9,798 nucleotides of DNA from an uncultured Clostridia bacterium (lineage in GTDB: Bacteria > Bacillota > Clostridia > Christensenellales > CALWSW01): NCBI GenBank assembly GCA_937874755.1, contig CALNBC010000238.1, forward strand, positions 1-9,798, in the 5' to 3' direction. A program made the translations under genes and the position numbers. The notes under the pieces are model-generated. The model was not told the origin of the DNA. It saw nothing but the letters and a program-made list of their open reading frames with translations, and did no database searches. Shown here one piece after another: positions 1 through 6,530 of the stretch (within the stretch, counting starts at the first letter, position 1; every line of letters starts with the position of its first letter).

Positions 1-1
1 C

Positions 2-1534
2 CAGGATCGCAGTTACAGACCGCCCCATACCCGCGGTTACCGCCAGGGCGACGCCGTTTATACTAATTATAATGCCAATCATACGGGCTATAATCGCAAC
101 TACCAGCAGCGCGACAATTATACCAACAGGGAGGGTGCCAATAGGGAGGGCTACCAGCAGCAGTCCTATCAGCCGCGTGAAGGCTATCAAAATCGAGAAG
201 GTTATGCGCCAAGAGAGGGCTACCAGCCCCAGCCATCCTACCAGCAACCTTATCCCCCGAGGGAGAATGCCCACGAAGCGAACGATGAGCCCTATTACAA
301 CAAGGAATACGGCACCAGCAACCCCGCTGTACCCGAGATGCTCGCCACCGGTGACTGCGGCGACGCTTCCGGCGTGCTCGAAGTCCATCCGGACGGGTAC
401 GGCTTTTTGCGCAGCGAGAATTATCTTCCCGGCGCGAAGGACGTGTACGTTTCTGCAGCTCAGATTCGCCGCTTCAGCCTGAAAACAGGCGACTTAGTCA
501 CTGGAAAGACCCGCCCCAACCGCGATAACGACCGCTTCACCGCCCTTTTGTATATCACCGCCATAAACGATATGGACGTTGAAGCGGTTTCCCGCCGCAT
601 CCCCTTCGAAAAGCTCGTGCCCATATTCCCGAACGAGCGCATGCAGCTGGAAATCACCGGTCAAAGTTCCGCACCGGATCTCGCGATTCGCCTCATTGAC
701 CTAATCGCTCCTATAGGAAAAGGCCAGCGCGGGCTGATAGTCGCACCTCCGAAGGCGGGCAAGACCACGCTTCTGAAAAAGATAGCAAATTCCATTTCCA
801 CCAACCATCCGGACAGTCACCTTATCGTGCTTTTGATTGACGAGCGCCCTGAAGAAGTCACCGATATGCAGCGCTCCATCAAAGGCGAGGTGCTTTACTC
901 CACCTTTGACGAACTGCCCGAGCATCACACCCGCGTGGCGGAAATGGTGCTCGAGCGCACCCAGCGCCTTGTGGAATGCGGGAAGGACGTCGTCGTGCTG
1001 CTAGACTCCATAACCCGCCTTTCGAGGGCATACAACCTCACGGTGCCTCCATCTGGCCGCACCCTTTCCGGCGGTCTGGATCCCGCCGCACTCCACAAGC
1101 CCAAGCGATTCTTCGGCGCCGCCAGAAACATAGAAAACGGCGGTTCCCTGACCATCATCGCCACCGCGCTCATCGAAACGGGCAGCCGGATGGACGATAT
1201 TATATACGAAGAGTTCAAAGGCACGGGCAACATGGAAATCCATCTCGACCGCAAGCTTTCCGAAAAGCGCATATTCCCCGCTGTGGATATTGCGAAGTCC
1301 GGCACGAGACGCGAGGATCTGCTACTTTCCTCCAAAGAGCTGGAGGGGATCGGCAGTATTAGAAGGCTTTTGAGCCAAGTCGACGTTGCGGATGCCACCG
1401 AGCAAATGCTCGCACTGCTCTCCGCCTCGAAAACTAACGAAGAGTTCCTGGCTAACCTTTCAGGTTGGACCCGCTTGTACGAAAAAGAGGGCTATACGCT
1501 CATCACGAAGAACAACAACCGAAGCGACCGATGA
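2..1534 (+). CDS. rho: Transcription termination factor Rho (5'-truncated by the window edge)
   Basis: Rho is the homohexameric RNA-dependent ATPase and helicase that terminates transcription in the cytoplasm. The frame is open from base 2, so the true start lies outside the window; 510 residues are visible. Visible residues 1 to about 108 form a Gln/Asn/Tyr/Arg/Pro-rich, probably disordered domain with repeated REG motifs. From about residue 112 (base 335) the conserved core begins: the cold-shock-like RNA-binding domain with DGYGFLRS and DVYVSAAQIRRF, then the ATPase with Walker A APPKAGKTT (about bases 743-769), the catalytic-Glu segment LLIDERPEEVTDM, Walker B DVVVLLDSITR, and the secondary RNA-site segments LSGGLDPAALHKPKRFFGAA and EFKGTGNMEIHLDRKLSEKR. 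The C-terminus has the usual length. An ATG at 338 is internal to the conserved region and would cut into the fold boundary, so it is not the start. An intrinsic terminator follows directly. Identification is very secure; the function of the N-terminal extension is inference. Confidence 0.97.
   Translation, partial: QDRSYRPPHTRGYRQGDAVYTNYNANHTGYNRNYQQRDNYTNREGANREGYQQQSYQPREGYQNREGYAPREGYQPQPSYQQPYPPRENAHEANDEPYYNKEYGTSNPAVPEMLATGDCGDASGVLEVHPDGYGFLRSENYLPGAKDVYVSAAQIRRFSLKTGDLVTGKTRPNRDNDRFTALLYITAINDMDVEAVSRRIPFEKLVPIFPNERMQLEITGQSSAPDLAIRLIDLIAPIGKGQRGLIVAPPKAGKTTLLKKIANSISTNHPDSHLIVLLIDERPEEVTDMQRSIKGEVLYSTFDELPEHHTRVAEMVLERTQRLVECGKDVVVLLDSITRLSRAYNLTVPPSGRTLSGGLDPAALHKPKRFFGAARNIENGGSLTIIATALIETGSRMDDIIYEEFKGTGNMEIHLDRKLSEKRIFPAVDIAKSGTRREDLLLSSKELEGIGSIRRLLSQVDVADATEQMLALLSASKTNEEFLANLSGWTRLYEKEGYTLITKNNNRSDR
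128..268 (+). repeat. REG/REGY repeats in the disordered N-terminal domain of Rho
   Basis: Within the rho frame the tripeptide Arg-Glu-Gly recurs at bases 128, 143, 176, 194 and 212, four of these followed by Tyr (REGY) or, in the first, Ala; an Arg-Glu-Asn ends the series near 260. The spacers are rich in Gln, Tyr, Asn and Pro. The repeats use different codons (AGG GAG GGT, AGG GAG GGC, CGT GAA GGC, CGA GAA GGT, AGA GAG GGC), so the repetition is at protein level and not a recent DNA duplication. Aromatic/arginine spacing of this type is common in low-complexity domains that self-associate. Confidence 0.75.
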
Positions 1535-1540
1535 ATCAAA

Positions 1541-1588
1541 ACGCCGGCAGTGCCTGCCATCGCGGGCAGACTCCGGTGTTTTTCTTTT
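1541..1588 (+). terminator. Intrinsic terminator after rho
   Basis: Seven bases after the rho stop codon an imperfect hairpin forms. Its left arm, ACGCCGGCAGTGCCTGCC, pairs with the right arm, GGGCAGACTCCGGTGT, through GGCAG, ACT and CCGG blocks separated by small bulges. A T-rich run (TTTTTCTTTT) follows at about 1579-1588. The geometry fits a Rho-independent terminator, although the bulges make its strength uncertain. Confidence 0.75.
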
Positions 1589-1610
1589 ATGGAGTTTTAC
1601 GGAGTCTTTA

Positions 1611-2159
1611 ATGAAAAGAAAAATCGCGCTATTATTGCTGTCGCTCGCGCTTCTGACAGGTCTATTCGGTTGCGTTGCAGGCGAAAGCCTGTTTCCGCAA
1701 GGCGAAAGCGCTATCGAGTATGAACCGGAAACGCCGACCCAGAGCGAATCCCAAGGGATCGCTTACGAAGAGGAAGACGTCCGCCCGCCTGTTTTTTGCG
1801 AACCCACCCCTGAATCGATAGACGAGGACGGCTCTTACGACCAGAAGGACGACGTCGCCCTTTACATAAAAACCTACGGTCGCCTGCCTGGCAACTACAT
1901 AACCAAATCCGAAGCTCGAAACCTCGGTTGGGAAGGCGGCTCGGTGGAACAATACGCGCCCGGCATGTGCATCGGGGGCGACCGCTTCGGCAATTACGAG
2001 GGCTTGCTGCCCGACGGCGCAGACTATTTGGAATGTGATATCGATACCCTGGGCAAAAACAGCCGGGGCGCAAAGCGCATAGTCTTCTCCTCCGAGGAAG
2101 CTATCTATTACACCGACGACCATTACGAAAGCTTCACCCAGCTTTTCCCCGGTGAATGA
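1611..2159 (+). CDS. Barnase-family guanyl-specific ribonuclease, predicted lipoprotein
   Basis: This 182-residue protein is recognisable as a barnase/N1-family ribonuclease, which cleaves RNA 3' of guanosine. Residues about 82-178 align with mature barnase: the segments YIKTYGRLPGNYITKSEA, GWEGGSVEQYAPG, IGGDRFGNYEGLLP and DDHYESFTQLF are close matches. Equivalents of the barnase catalytic residues are present: Lys99 (barnase Lys27), Glu141 (Glu73), Arg152 (Arg83), Arg156 (Arg87) and His171 (His102), with one extra residue between Glu141 and Arg152. The N-terminus has MKRK, a hydrophobic stretch and LFGC, a plausible lipobox with lipidated Cys21, so the product is probably anchored outside the membrane. 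Residues 22-80 are an acidic, Pro/Ser-rich linker. The start at ATG 1611 is preceded by CGGAG (1600-1604) and begins the signal peptide; a longer upstream frame overlapping rho has no support. It overlaps or abuts the barstar gene. The family call is strong; location is inferred. Confidence 0.92.
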   Translation: MKRKIALLLLSLALLTGLFGCVAGESLFPQGESAIEYEPETPTQSESQGIAYEEEDVRPPVFCEPTPESIDEDGSYDQKDDVALYIKTYGRLPGNYITKSEARNLGWEGGSVEQYAPGMCIGGDRFGNYEGLLPDGADYLECDIDTLGKNSRGAKRIVFSSEEAIYYTDDHYESFTQLFPGE

Positions 2160-2160
2160 C

Positions 2161-2433
2161 ATGATTGTGATAGACTGCAGCCAGTTTTCCAACAAGGAAG
2201 CCGCCCACGCGTACATCGCCAAGATGTTGGGGTTTCCCGAGTATTACGGAGGGAATCTCGACGCCCTTTACGATTGCTTGAACGAGCTGAAAAGCAACAC
2301 GAGCATAGGCATCAGGAATTCTGCCTTGGCGGGGAAATATCTAGGTGAATACGGGACTAAGCTGCTTCAGGTTTTCGATGCCGCTTCCTGCGCGAATCCC
2401 AACCTTTCGCTCTTCTACTATTTCGACATTTAA
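2161..2433 (+). CDS. Barstar-family ribonuclease inhibitor (immunity protein)
   Basis: A 90-residue cytoplasmic protein of the barstar family, the expected inhibitor of the ribonuclease encoded immediately upstream. The diagnostic segment FPEYYGGNLDALYDCL (residues 25-40) corresponds to barstar LPEYYGENLDALWDCL. Asp34 and Asp38 align with barstar Asp35 and Asp39, and Tyr28 with Tyr29, the residues that plug the barnase active site; barstar Trp38 is Tyr here. LLQVFDAA near residues 68-75 matches the barstar LLQVF helix. Two starts are possible: ATG 2161, one base after the ribonuclease TGA, with a weak GGTGA five bases upstream, or GTG 2152, which overlaps the ribonuclease gene by eight bases and adds three residues. 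ATG 2161 is preferred because MIVIDCSQF gives the usual first beta strand. Either way translation is coupled to the ribonuclease. Confidence 0.92.
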   Translation: MIVIDCSQFSNKEAAHAYIAKMLGFPEYYGGNLDALYDCLNELKSNTSIGIRNSALAGKYLGEYGTKLLQVFDAASCANPNLSLFYYFDI

Positions 2434-2460
2434 ATAAACCTCTTTGTGATTTTTACTACT

Positions 2461-2505
2461 GCCCGCCAAGTAGCTCATGCGCTGTTAGCGGGTGTTTTAT
2501 TTTTA
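2461..2505 (+). terminator. Probable terminator after the barstar gene
   Basis: CCCGC (2462-2466) pairs with GCGGG (2488-2492), with a further weak inner stem of AGC (2472-2474) with GCT (2481-2483), followed by TGTTTTATTTTTA. The stem contains a small internal loop, but the T-rich run and position 28 bases after the stop codon support termination of the ribonuclease/inhibitor unit. Confidence 0.65.
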
Positions 2506-2555
2506 TAGATTTTTACCATGTCTTGTGACAGTTTGTGCTTATATTGATAATTTGT

Positions 2556-2584
2556 TTGACGTTATTAGATATTTTTCTTATAAT
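2556..2584 (+). promoter_or_regulatory. Near-consensus sigma-A promoter for the DUF1508 gene
   Basis: TTGACG (2556-2561) and TATAAT (2579-2584) are separated by exactly 17 bases, with an AT-rich spacer. The predicted transcript begins near 2591 and has a leader of about 50 bases before the start at 2640. Five of six -35 bases and all -10 bases match the vegetative consensus, so strong constitutive transcription is expected. Confidence 0.8.
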
Positions 2585-2639
2585 TATGTTGCAAGTATCT
2601 ATAATCGAGTTAGCTCACGATTTGAGGGGAGGCATCTCT

Positions 2640-3017
2640 ATGGGTAAGTTTGTGGTTCGCAAGGTACCGACAGGCATCAAATTCGACCTCAAAGCAATCA
2701 ACGGAGAAGTGATTGCCACCTCCGAAGTTTATACCACCGAATCTGCCTGTTTTACAGGAATAGCGAGCGTTCGCAAGAACGCGCCAAAGGCAGAACTCGA
2801 GGATATGACCAAGCGCAAGGCGCAGGCAAAGGTCAAAAATCCCAAGTTTGAACTCTACAAGGATGCCGCGGGTCAGTTCCGCTTCCGCCTTAAGGCGAAA
2901 AACGGGGAAACCATCGCCGTATCCGAAGGGTACAAAGCAAAGGCTTCGTGCAAAAATGGCATAGAAAGCGTTCGCAAGAACGCGCCCGCTTCGCCCGTCG
3001 TAGCGCAAGCTGAATAG
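2640..3017 (+). CDS. Tandem DUF1508 (YegP-like) domain protein
   Basis: This small basic protein of 125 residues consists of two copies of the DUF1508/YegP domain, at about residues 3-49 and 69-116. Each shows the family pattern of a beta-hairpin, FDLKA or FRFRLKA, then NGE, an I-A-x-SE-x-Y turn, and the ending GI-x-SVRKNAP. The linker (residues 50-68) is rich in Lys, Ala and Glu. The biochemical role of DUF1508 is not established; E. coli YegP has the same two-domain layout, so the length is normal. The start at ATG 2640 is supported by GAGGGGAGG (2624-2632), with seven bases spacing, and by the promoter just upstream; the longer open frame beginning at 2535 would precede the transcription start. 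The gene is flanked by its own promoter and terminator, so it is probably monocistronic. No signal peptide or membrane segment is seen. Confidence 0.9.
   Translation: MGKFVVRKVPTGIKFDLKAINGEVIATSEVYTTESACFTGIASVRKNAPKAELEDMTKRKAQAKVKNPKFELYKDAAGQFRFRLKAKNGETIAVSEGYKAKASCKNGIESVRKNAPASPVVAQAE
2767..2986 (+). repeat. Two identical 19-base copies that form GCAA-capped hairpins
   Basis: GCGTTCGCAAGAACGCGCC occurs at 2767-2785 and again, identical, at 2968-2986, exactly 201 bases (67 codons) apart. Each copy encodes the SVRKNAP end of one DUF1508 domain. Within each, GCGTTC pairs with GAACGC around a GCAA loop, a GNRA tetraloop. The repetition reflects the domain duplication, but the base-perfect identity is greater than in the rest of the two domains. 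Confidence 0.8.
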
Positions 3018-3033
3018 CGCCGCATAAGTTCTG

Positions 3034-3060
3034 CCCGCCGATTACGCGGCGGGATTTTAA
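3034..3060 (+). terminator. Intrinsic terminator after the DUF1508 gene
   Basis: CCCGCCG (3034-3040) pairs perfectly with CGGCGGG (3047-3053) around a six-base loop, followed by ATTTTAA. The stem is strong and GC-only, while the T run is short. It lies 16 bases after the stop codon. Confidence 0.75.
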
Positions 3061-3170
3061 TAACTGCGTTTGCCACGTTTTGGCACATTGCCCTTATAAA
3101 ACCCACAGTGCGGATTTGTCTGCGAAATAAATCGGTATTTGTCATCCCTCTATAAATGATTTTGTACATG

Positions 3171-3179
3171 TGATATAAT
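3171..3179 (+). promoter_or_regulatory. Extended -10 promoter of the glycogen operon
   Basis: TGATATAAT (3171-3179) is a consensus TATAAT preceded by the TGN extension; no good -35 is found 16-18 bases upstream (TATAAA there), which is tolerated by extended -10 promoters. Transcription would start near 3186, giving a leader of about 33 bases before glgB. A second weaker candidate further upstream is TTGCCA (3070-3075) with TATAAA (3095-3100), but its 19-base spacing is poor. The 200 bases between the DUF1508 gene and glgB hold no other gene. Confidence 0.6.
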
Positions 3180-3218
3180 GACTATATAAACAAACTTTGC
3201 CAAAGGAGGCTCAAAGCT

Positions 3219-5249
3219 GTGGCATACCGATTGGACGACACAGAGCTTTACCTGTTCGGGGAAGGCACCAACGCCTATGCATACCGCGCACTTGGTTGCC
3301 ATCTCGTGCGCCGCGGGAAGACCCCCGTTGCCCGTTTCGCGGTTTGGGCGCCAACGGCTAGAGCGGTAAGCGTAGTCGGGGACTTCAACGAATGGGACTC
3401 CGGCAAAAACCCCATGACGCTGCACGAAGCCAACGGCGTTTGGGAATGCCACATACGCGGCATAGTGGGCGGCGAGATTTACAAATACGCGATAACCACA
3501 AGGGACGGCTCTGTCGTACTTCGGGCTGACCCCTATGCCTTCTATTCAGAAATCCGCCCCGGAACCGCATCTAGGGTGTGGGATCTTCGGGGCTATAAAT
3601 GGAACGATTCCGATTGGATGAGGCAACGCAAAAACTATCGTCCGTACAGCGAACCCGTTTCTATTTTCGAGGTTCACCTCGGCTCCTGGCGCGCACTCGA
3701 CAATTACCGCGACATCGCGGACGAACTCGCCGTATACGCCAAAGGCATGGGCTATACCCACGTCGAGCTTATGCCCATCGCGGAGCATCCCTTTGACGGC
3801 TCCTGGGGGTATCAAGTAACGGGTTATTACTCCGTCACCTCGCGCTACGGCACTCCCCAGGACTTCATGTACTTTGTGGACAAGCTGCATCAAGCGGGGC
3901 TCGGGGTAATACTCGACTGGGTGCCTGCCCACTTCCCGAGGGACGAGCAGGGTCTTCGCCTGTTCGACGGTTCCCCCTGCTTTGAATGTGAGGATATAAG
4001 AGAAGCCGAACAGCCCCAATGGGGCACTATGCTGTTCAACTATTCCCGCAGCGAAGTGCGCTCCTTCCTGCTCAGCAACGCCCTTTTCTGGCTGGACGTT
4101 TACCACTGCGACGGGCTCAGGGCGGATGCCGTAAGCTGCATGATTTACAAGGATTACGGAAAGGAATCCGGCGAATGGGTTCCCAACCGATACGGCGGCA
4201 GGGAGAACCTGGACGCCATAAGCTTTTTGCGCAAGACGGGCGAAATTATATTCCGCGATTACCCCGGCGCGCTCTTTTGCGCCGAGGAATCCACAAGCTT
4301 TCCCCTTGTCACCCACCCGAGGGAGGAAGGCGGTCTGAGCTTCAACTACAAGTGGAACATGGGCTGGATGAACGACATACTCGAGTACATGTCCCTCGAC
4401 CCGATATACCGAAAGTGGAATCACGACAAGTTGACTTTTTCCATGATGTACGCCTTCTCGGAAAACTTCATACTACCCCTTTCCCACGACGAAGTTGTCC
4501 ACGGCAAAAAGTCGCTTATAGGTCGCATGCCCGGCGATTACTGGCAGCAGTTCGCAAACCTGCGTGCTTTGTTTGCCTATATGTTTGCACACCCCGGCAA
4601 AAAGCTGATGTTCATGGGCAGCGAGATTGCCCAGTTCATCGAATGGCGGTATTACGAACCTATAGAGTACAAGCTGCTCGAGTTCGACATGCACAAAAAG
4701 ACACAAACCTTCGTTCAGGCGCTGAACACGCTTTATGCATCCTCCCCCGCCCTTTATCAGATAGACGATTCGTGGGATGGCTTTACCTGGCTTTCGGCGA
4801 ACGACGCCGACCGCTCCTTGATTGCCTTTGCCCGTATGGGAGAGCGCCCGGACGAGTTGATGGTCTGCGCCTACAACTTCACACCTAACCCCATCGAATC
4901 CTTCCGCCTGGGCGTTCCCCGCGCCGGGCTTTACATCGAAACCCTCAATTCGGACGATGAGCGTTTTGGCGGCTCGGGCGTCGTGAACACCGTTCCGCGC
5001 CCCACCGAGAATCAACCCGCAAACGGCTTCTCAAATTCGGTTATTTTCAGGCTCCCCCCCTTGAGCGGAGTATTCTTTAGATTCGCGCCTGATGCGGGAG
5101 AAGGGAAGCTATATTGCAGCGAGGAGTTTGATACGCACCCCGCAATGTCTTTTGTAGACTCCGACTCTCGCGCCTACCGGAAGGAGACCGCCTGCATTGG
5201 CGACGCTTCTTCAAAAGAGGGAGCATCCTCGTCAAAACGAGCCATCTGA
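3219..5249 (+). CDS. glgB: 1,4-alpha-glucan branching enzyme
   Basis: GlgB is a GH13 enzyme that transfers alpha-1,4-glucan segments to form alpha-1,6 branches in glycogen. The 676 residues contain an N-terminal carbohydrate-binding CBM48-type domain (about 15-115, with FAVWAPTARAVSVVGDFNEW), the catalytic barrel (about 145-480), and a C-terminal beta domain. Conserved GH13 regions are visible: DWVPAHF (233-239), GLRADAV with nucleophile Asp303, CAEEST with acid/base Glu356, and LSHDEVVHGKKSL with Asp424. The first, extra N-terminal module found in longer branching enzymes is absent, as in many Gram-positive forms. The start is GTG 3219, preceded by AAAGGAGG (3202-3209) nine bases upstream. 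A tail of about 50 residues after FFRFAPD is Ser/acidic-rich and looks lineage-specific. It is the first gene of the glg operon and is followed 59 bases later by glgC. Confidence 0.97.
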   Translation: MAYRLDDTELYLFGEGTNAYAYRALGCHLVRRGKTPVARFAVWAPTARAVSVVGDFNEWDSGKNPMTLHEANGVWECHIRGIVGGEIYKYAITTRDGSVVLRADPYAFYSEIRPGTASRVWDLRGYKWNDSDWMRQRKNYRPYSEPVSIFEVHLGSWRALDNYRDIADELAVYAKGMGYTHVELMPIAEHPFDGSWGYQVTGYYSVTSRYGTPQDFMYFVDKLHQAGLGVILDWVPAHFPRDEQGLRLFDGSPCFECEDIREAEQPQWGTMLFNYSRSEVRSFLLSNALFWLDVYHCDGLRADAVSCMIYKDYGKESGEWVPNRYGGRENLDAISFLRKTGEIIFRDYPGALFCAEESTSFPLVTHPREEGGLSFNYKWNMGWMNDILEYMSLDPIYRKWNHDKLTFSMMYAFSENFILPLSHDEVVHGKKSLIGRMPGDYWQQFANLRALFAYMFAHPGKKLMFMGSEIAQFIEWRYYEPIEYKLLEFDMHKKTQTFVQALNTLYASSPALYQIDDSWDGFTWLSANDADRSLIAFARMGERPDELMVCAYNFTPNPIESFRLGVPRAGLYIETLNSDDERFGGSGVVNTVPRPTENQPANGFSNSVIFRLPPLSGVFFRFAPDAGEGKLYCSEEFDTHPAMSFVDSDSRAYRKETACIGDASSKEGASSSKRAI

Positions 5250-5308
5250 CGACAATGCTATATGCTTTTAATACAGCAAATAATAATTTTTAATAAGGAG
5301 GAGGCACC

Positions 5309-6517
5309 ATGATACAAAAAAAGGTTGTTGCTATGCTGCTCGCGGGAGGGCAGGGAAGCCGCCTTGGTGTGCTTACCAGCACGACAGCCAAACCCGCAGT
5401 GCCGTACGGTGGCAAATTCAGAATCATAGACTTCCCGCTTTCCAACCTAATCAATTCGGACATTGATACTGTGGGCGTGTTGACCCAGTACCGACCGCTC
5501 GAGCTCAACCGCTACATCGGAAACGGCGCTCCCTGGGACCTTAACCGGAACGAAGGCGGCGCTTTCGTATTGCCCCCCTATTCTGTGGGCGAAACCGGAG
5601 AATGGTACCGCGGTACAGCGAACGCCATCTATCAAAACATTGGCTTCATCGATCAGTATAACCCCCAGTATGTGCTCGTGTTATCTGGCGACCACATCTA
5701 TAAAATGGATTACGCCGCCATGCTCAAGAGCCATATCCAAAGGAGTGCGGATGCCACCATCGCCGTGCTGCCCATTCCCATGGAAGAAGCCTCTCGCTTC
5801 GGCATAATGAATACCGACGCTGACGACCGCATAACCGAATTCGAGGAAAAACCCAAAAAGCCTAAATCCAACAAAGCCAGCATGGGAATATACATGTTCA
5901 CCTGGCCTGTTTTGAAGCGCTACCTCATCGCCGACGAGAAGGACGAAAAGAGCCACAACGACTTTGGCAAGGATATAATTCCCGCCATGCTCTCCGCCGG
6001 CCAGAAGATGTACGCCCATTCCTTCTCTGGCTATTGGAAGGATGTTGGAACCATACTCAGCCTTTGGGAATCCAACATGGATCTTCTCGAGGAGCCGCCT
6101 GCGTTTGACCTTTTCTCCTCTGATGGGAGGATTTACAGCCGCACCCAGTGCAAGCCCGGTCACTACATAGGCGAAGGAGCCAGCGCGACCCGCTCCGTAG
6201 TTTCAGAAGGCTGCCAGATACTGGGCAATGTCACCCACAGCGTGCTGTTCACCGGGTGCACTTTGGAAGAGGGTTCCGTAGTGGTCGATTCCGTCATAAT
6301 GCCGAACGCCACGATAGGCAAAAACGCGCGGGTTTTCAAGGCAATTGTGGGCGAAAACGTCACAGTGGGCGAAAACTGCTCCATCGGCGAACTTGAGCCA
6401 AAAGGAAAAGTCCAAAACGACGGTATCACAGTCATCGGCGAAAACACTGTCGTCCCGCCCAGCACCCATATCCAAAAGGGCGTAATGCTGGACCAGAACT
6501 TCGACTTTAACTCATAA
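5309..6517 (+). CDS. glgC: Glucose-1-phosphate adenylyltransferase, catalytic subunit
   Basis: GlgC makes ADP-glucose and pyrophosphate from ATP and glucose-1-phosphate, the committed step of bacterial glycogen synthesis. The protein has 402 residues, normal for the family. The N-terminal nucleotidyltransferase domain shows the pyrophosphorylase loop LAGGQGSRL (11-19), [29 protein letters not shown] (100-110), [10 protein letters not shown] (126-135, with Asp128 at the catalytic Asp position) and the FEEKP motif (178-182). Residues from about 280 form a left-handed beta-helix with hexapeptide repeats (for example residues 320-360). ATG 5309 follows AGGAGGAGG by a few bases. No good promoter is seen in the 59 bases after glgB, so it is probably read from the operon promoter. 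The neighbour glgD, 13 bases downstream, encodes the partner subunit of Firmicutes-type GlgCD enzymes. Confidence 0.97.
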   Translation: MIQKKVVAMLLAGGQGSRLGVLTSTTAKPAVPYGGKFRIIDFPLSNLINSDIDTVGVLTQYRPLELNRYIGNGAPWDLNRNEGGAFVLPPYSVGETGEWYRGTANAIYQNIGFIDQYNPQYVLVLSGDHIYKMDYAAMLKSHIQRSADATIAVLPIPMEEASRFGIMNTDADDRITEFEEKPKKPKSNKASMGIYMFTWPVLKRYLIADEKDEKSHNDFGKDIIPAMLSAGQKMYAHSFSGYWKDVGTILSLWESNMDLLEEPPAFDLFSSDGRIYSRTQCKPGHYIGEGASATRSVVSEGCQILGNVTHSVLFTGCTLEEGSVVVDSVIMPNATIGKNARVFKAIVGENVTVGENCSIGELEPKGKVQNDGITVIGENTVVPPSTHIQKGVMLDQNFDFNS

Positions 6518-6530
6518 AGAGAGGCAAGCC

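Noticed and set aside
72..482. 136-codon + strand frame overlapping the start of rho
   Set aside because: It is an out-of-frame reading of the rho low-complexity domain, with no ribosome site and no recognisable protein features.
1386..1610. Upstream extension of the ribonuclease frame into rho
   Set aside because: The extension would run through the rho terminator and place residues before a clear signal peptide; ATG 1611 has its own ribosome site.
2535..2639. Upstream extension of the DUF1508 frame
   Set aside because: It would include the promoter itself and precede the predicted transcription start; family homology begins at ATG 2640.
3546..4424. 292-codon - strand frame inside glgB
   Set aside because: It is antisense to the conserved catalytic barrel of GlgB, a common artefact in GC-rich coding DNA; no family resemblance.
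4019..4888. 289-codon + strand frame inside glgB
   Set aside because: It is a shifted-frame shadow of GlgB, Arg/Pro-rich with no recognisable motif.
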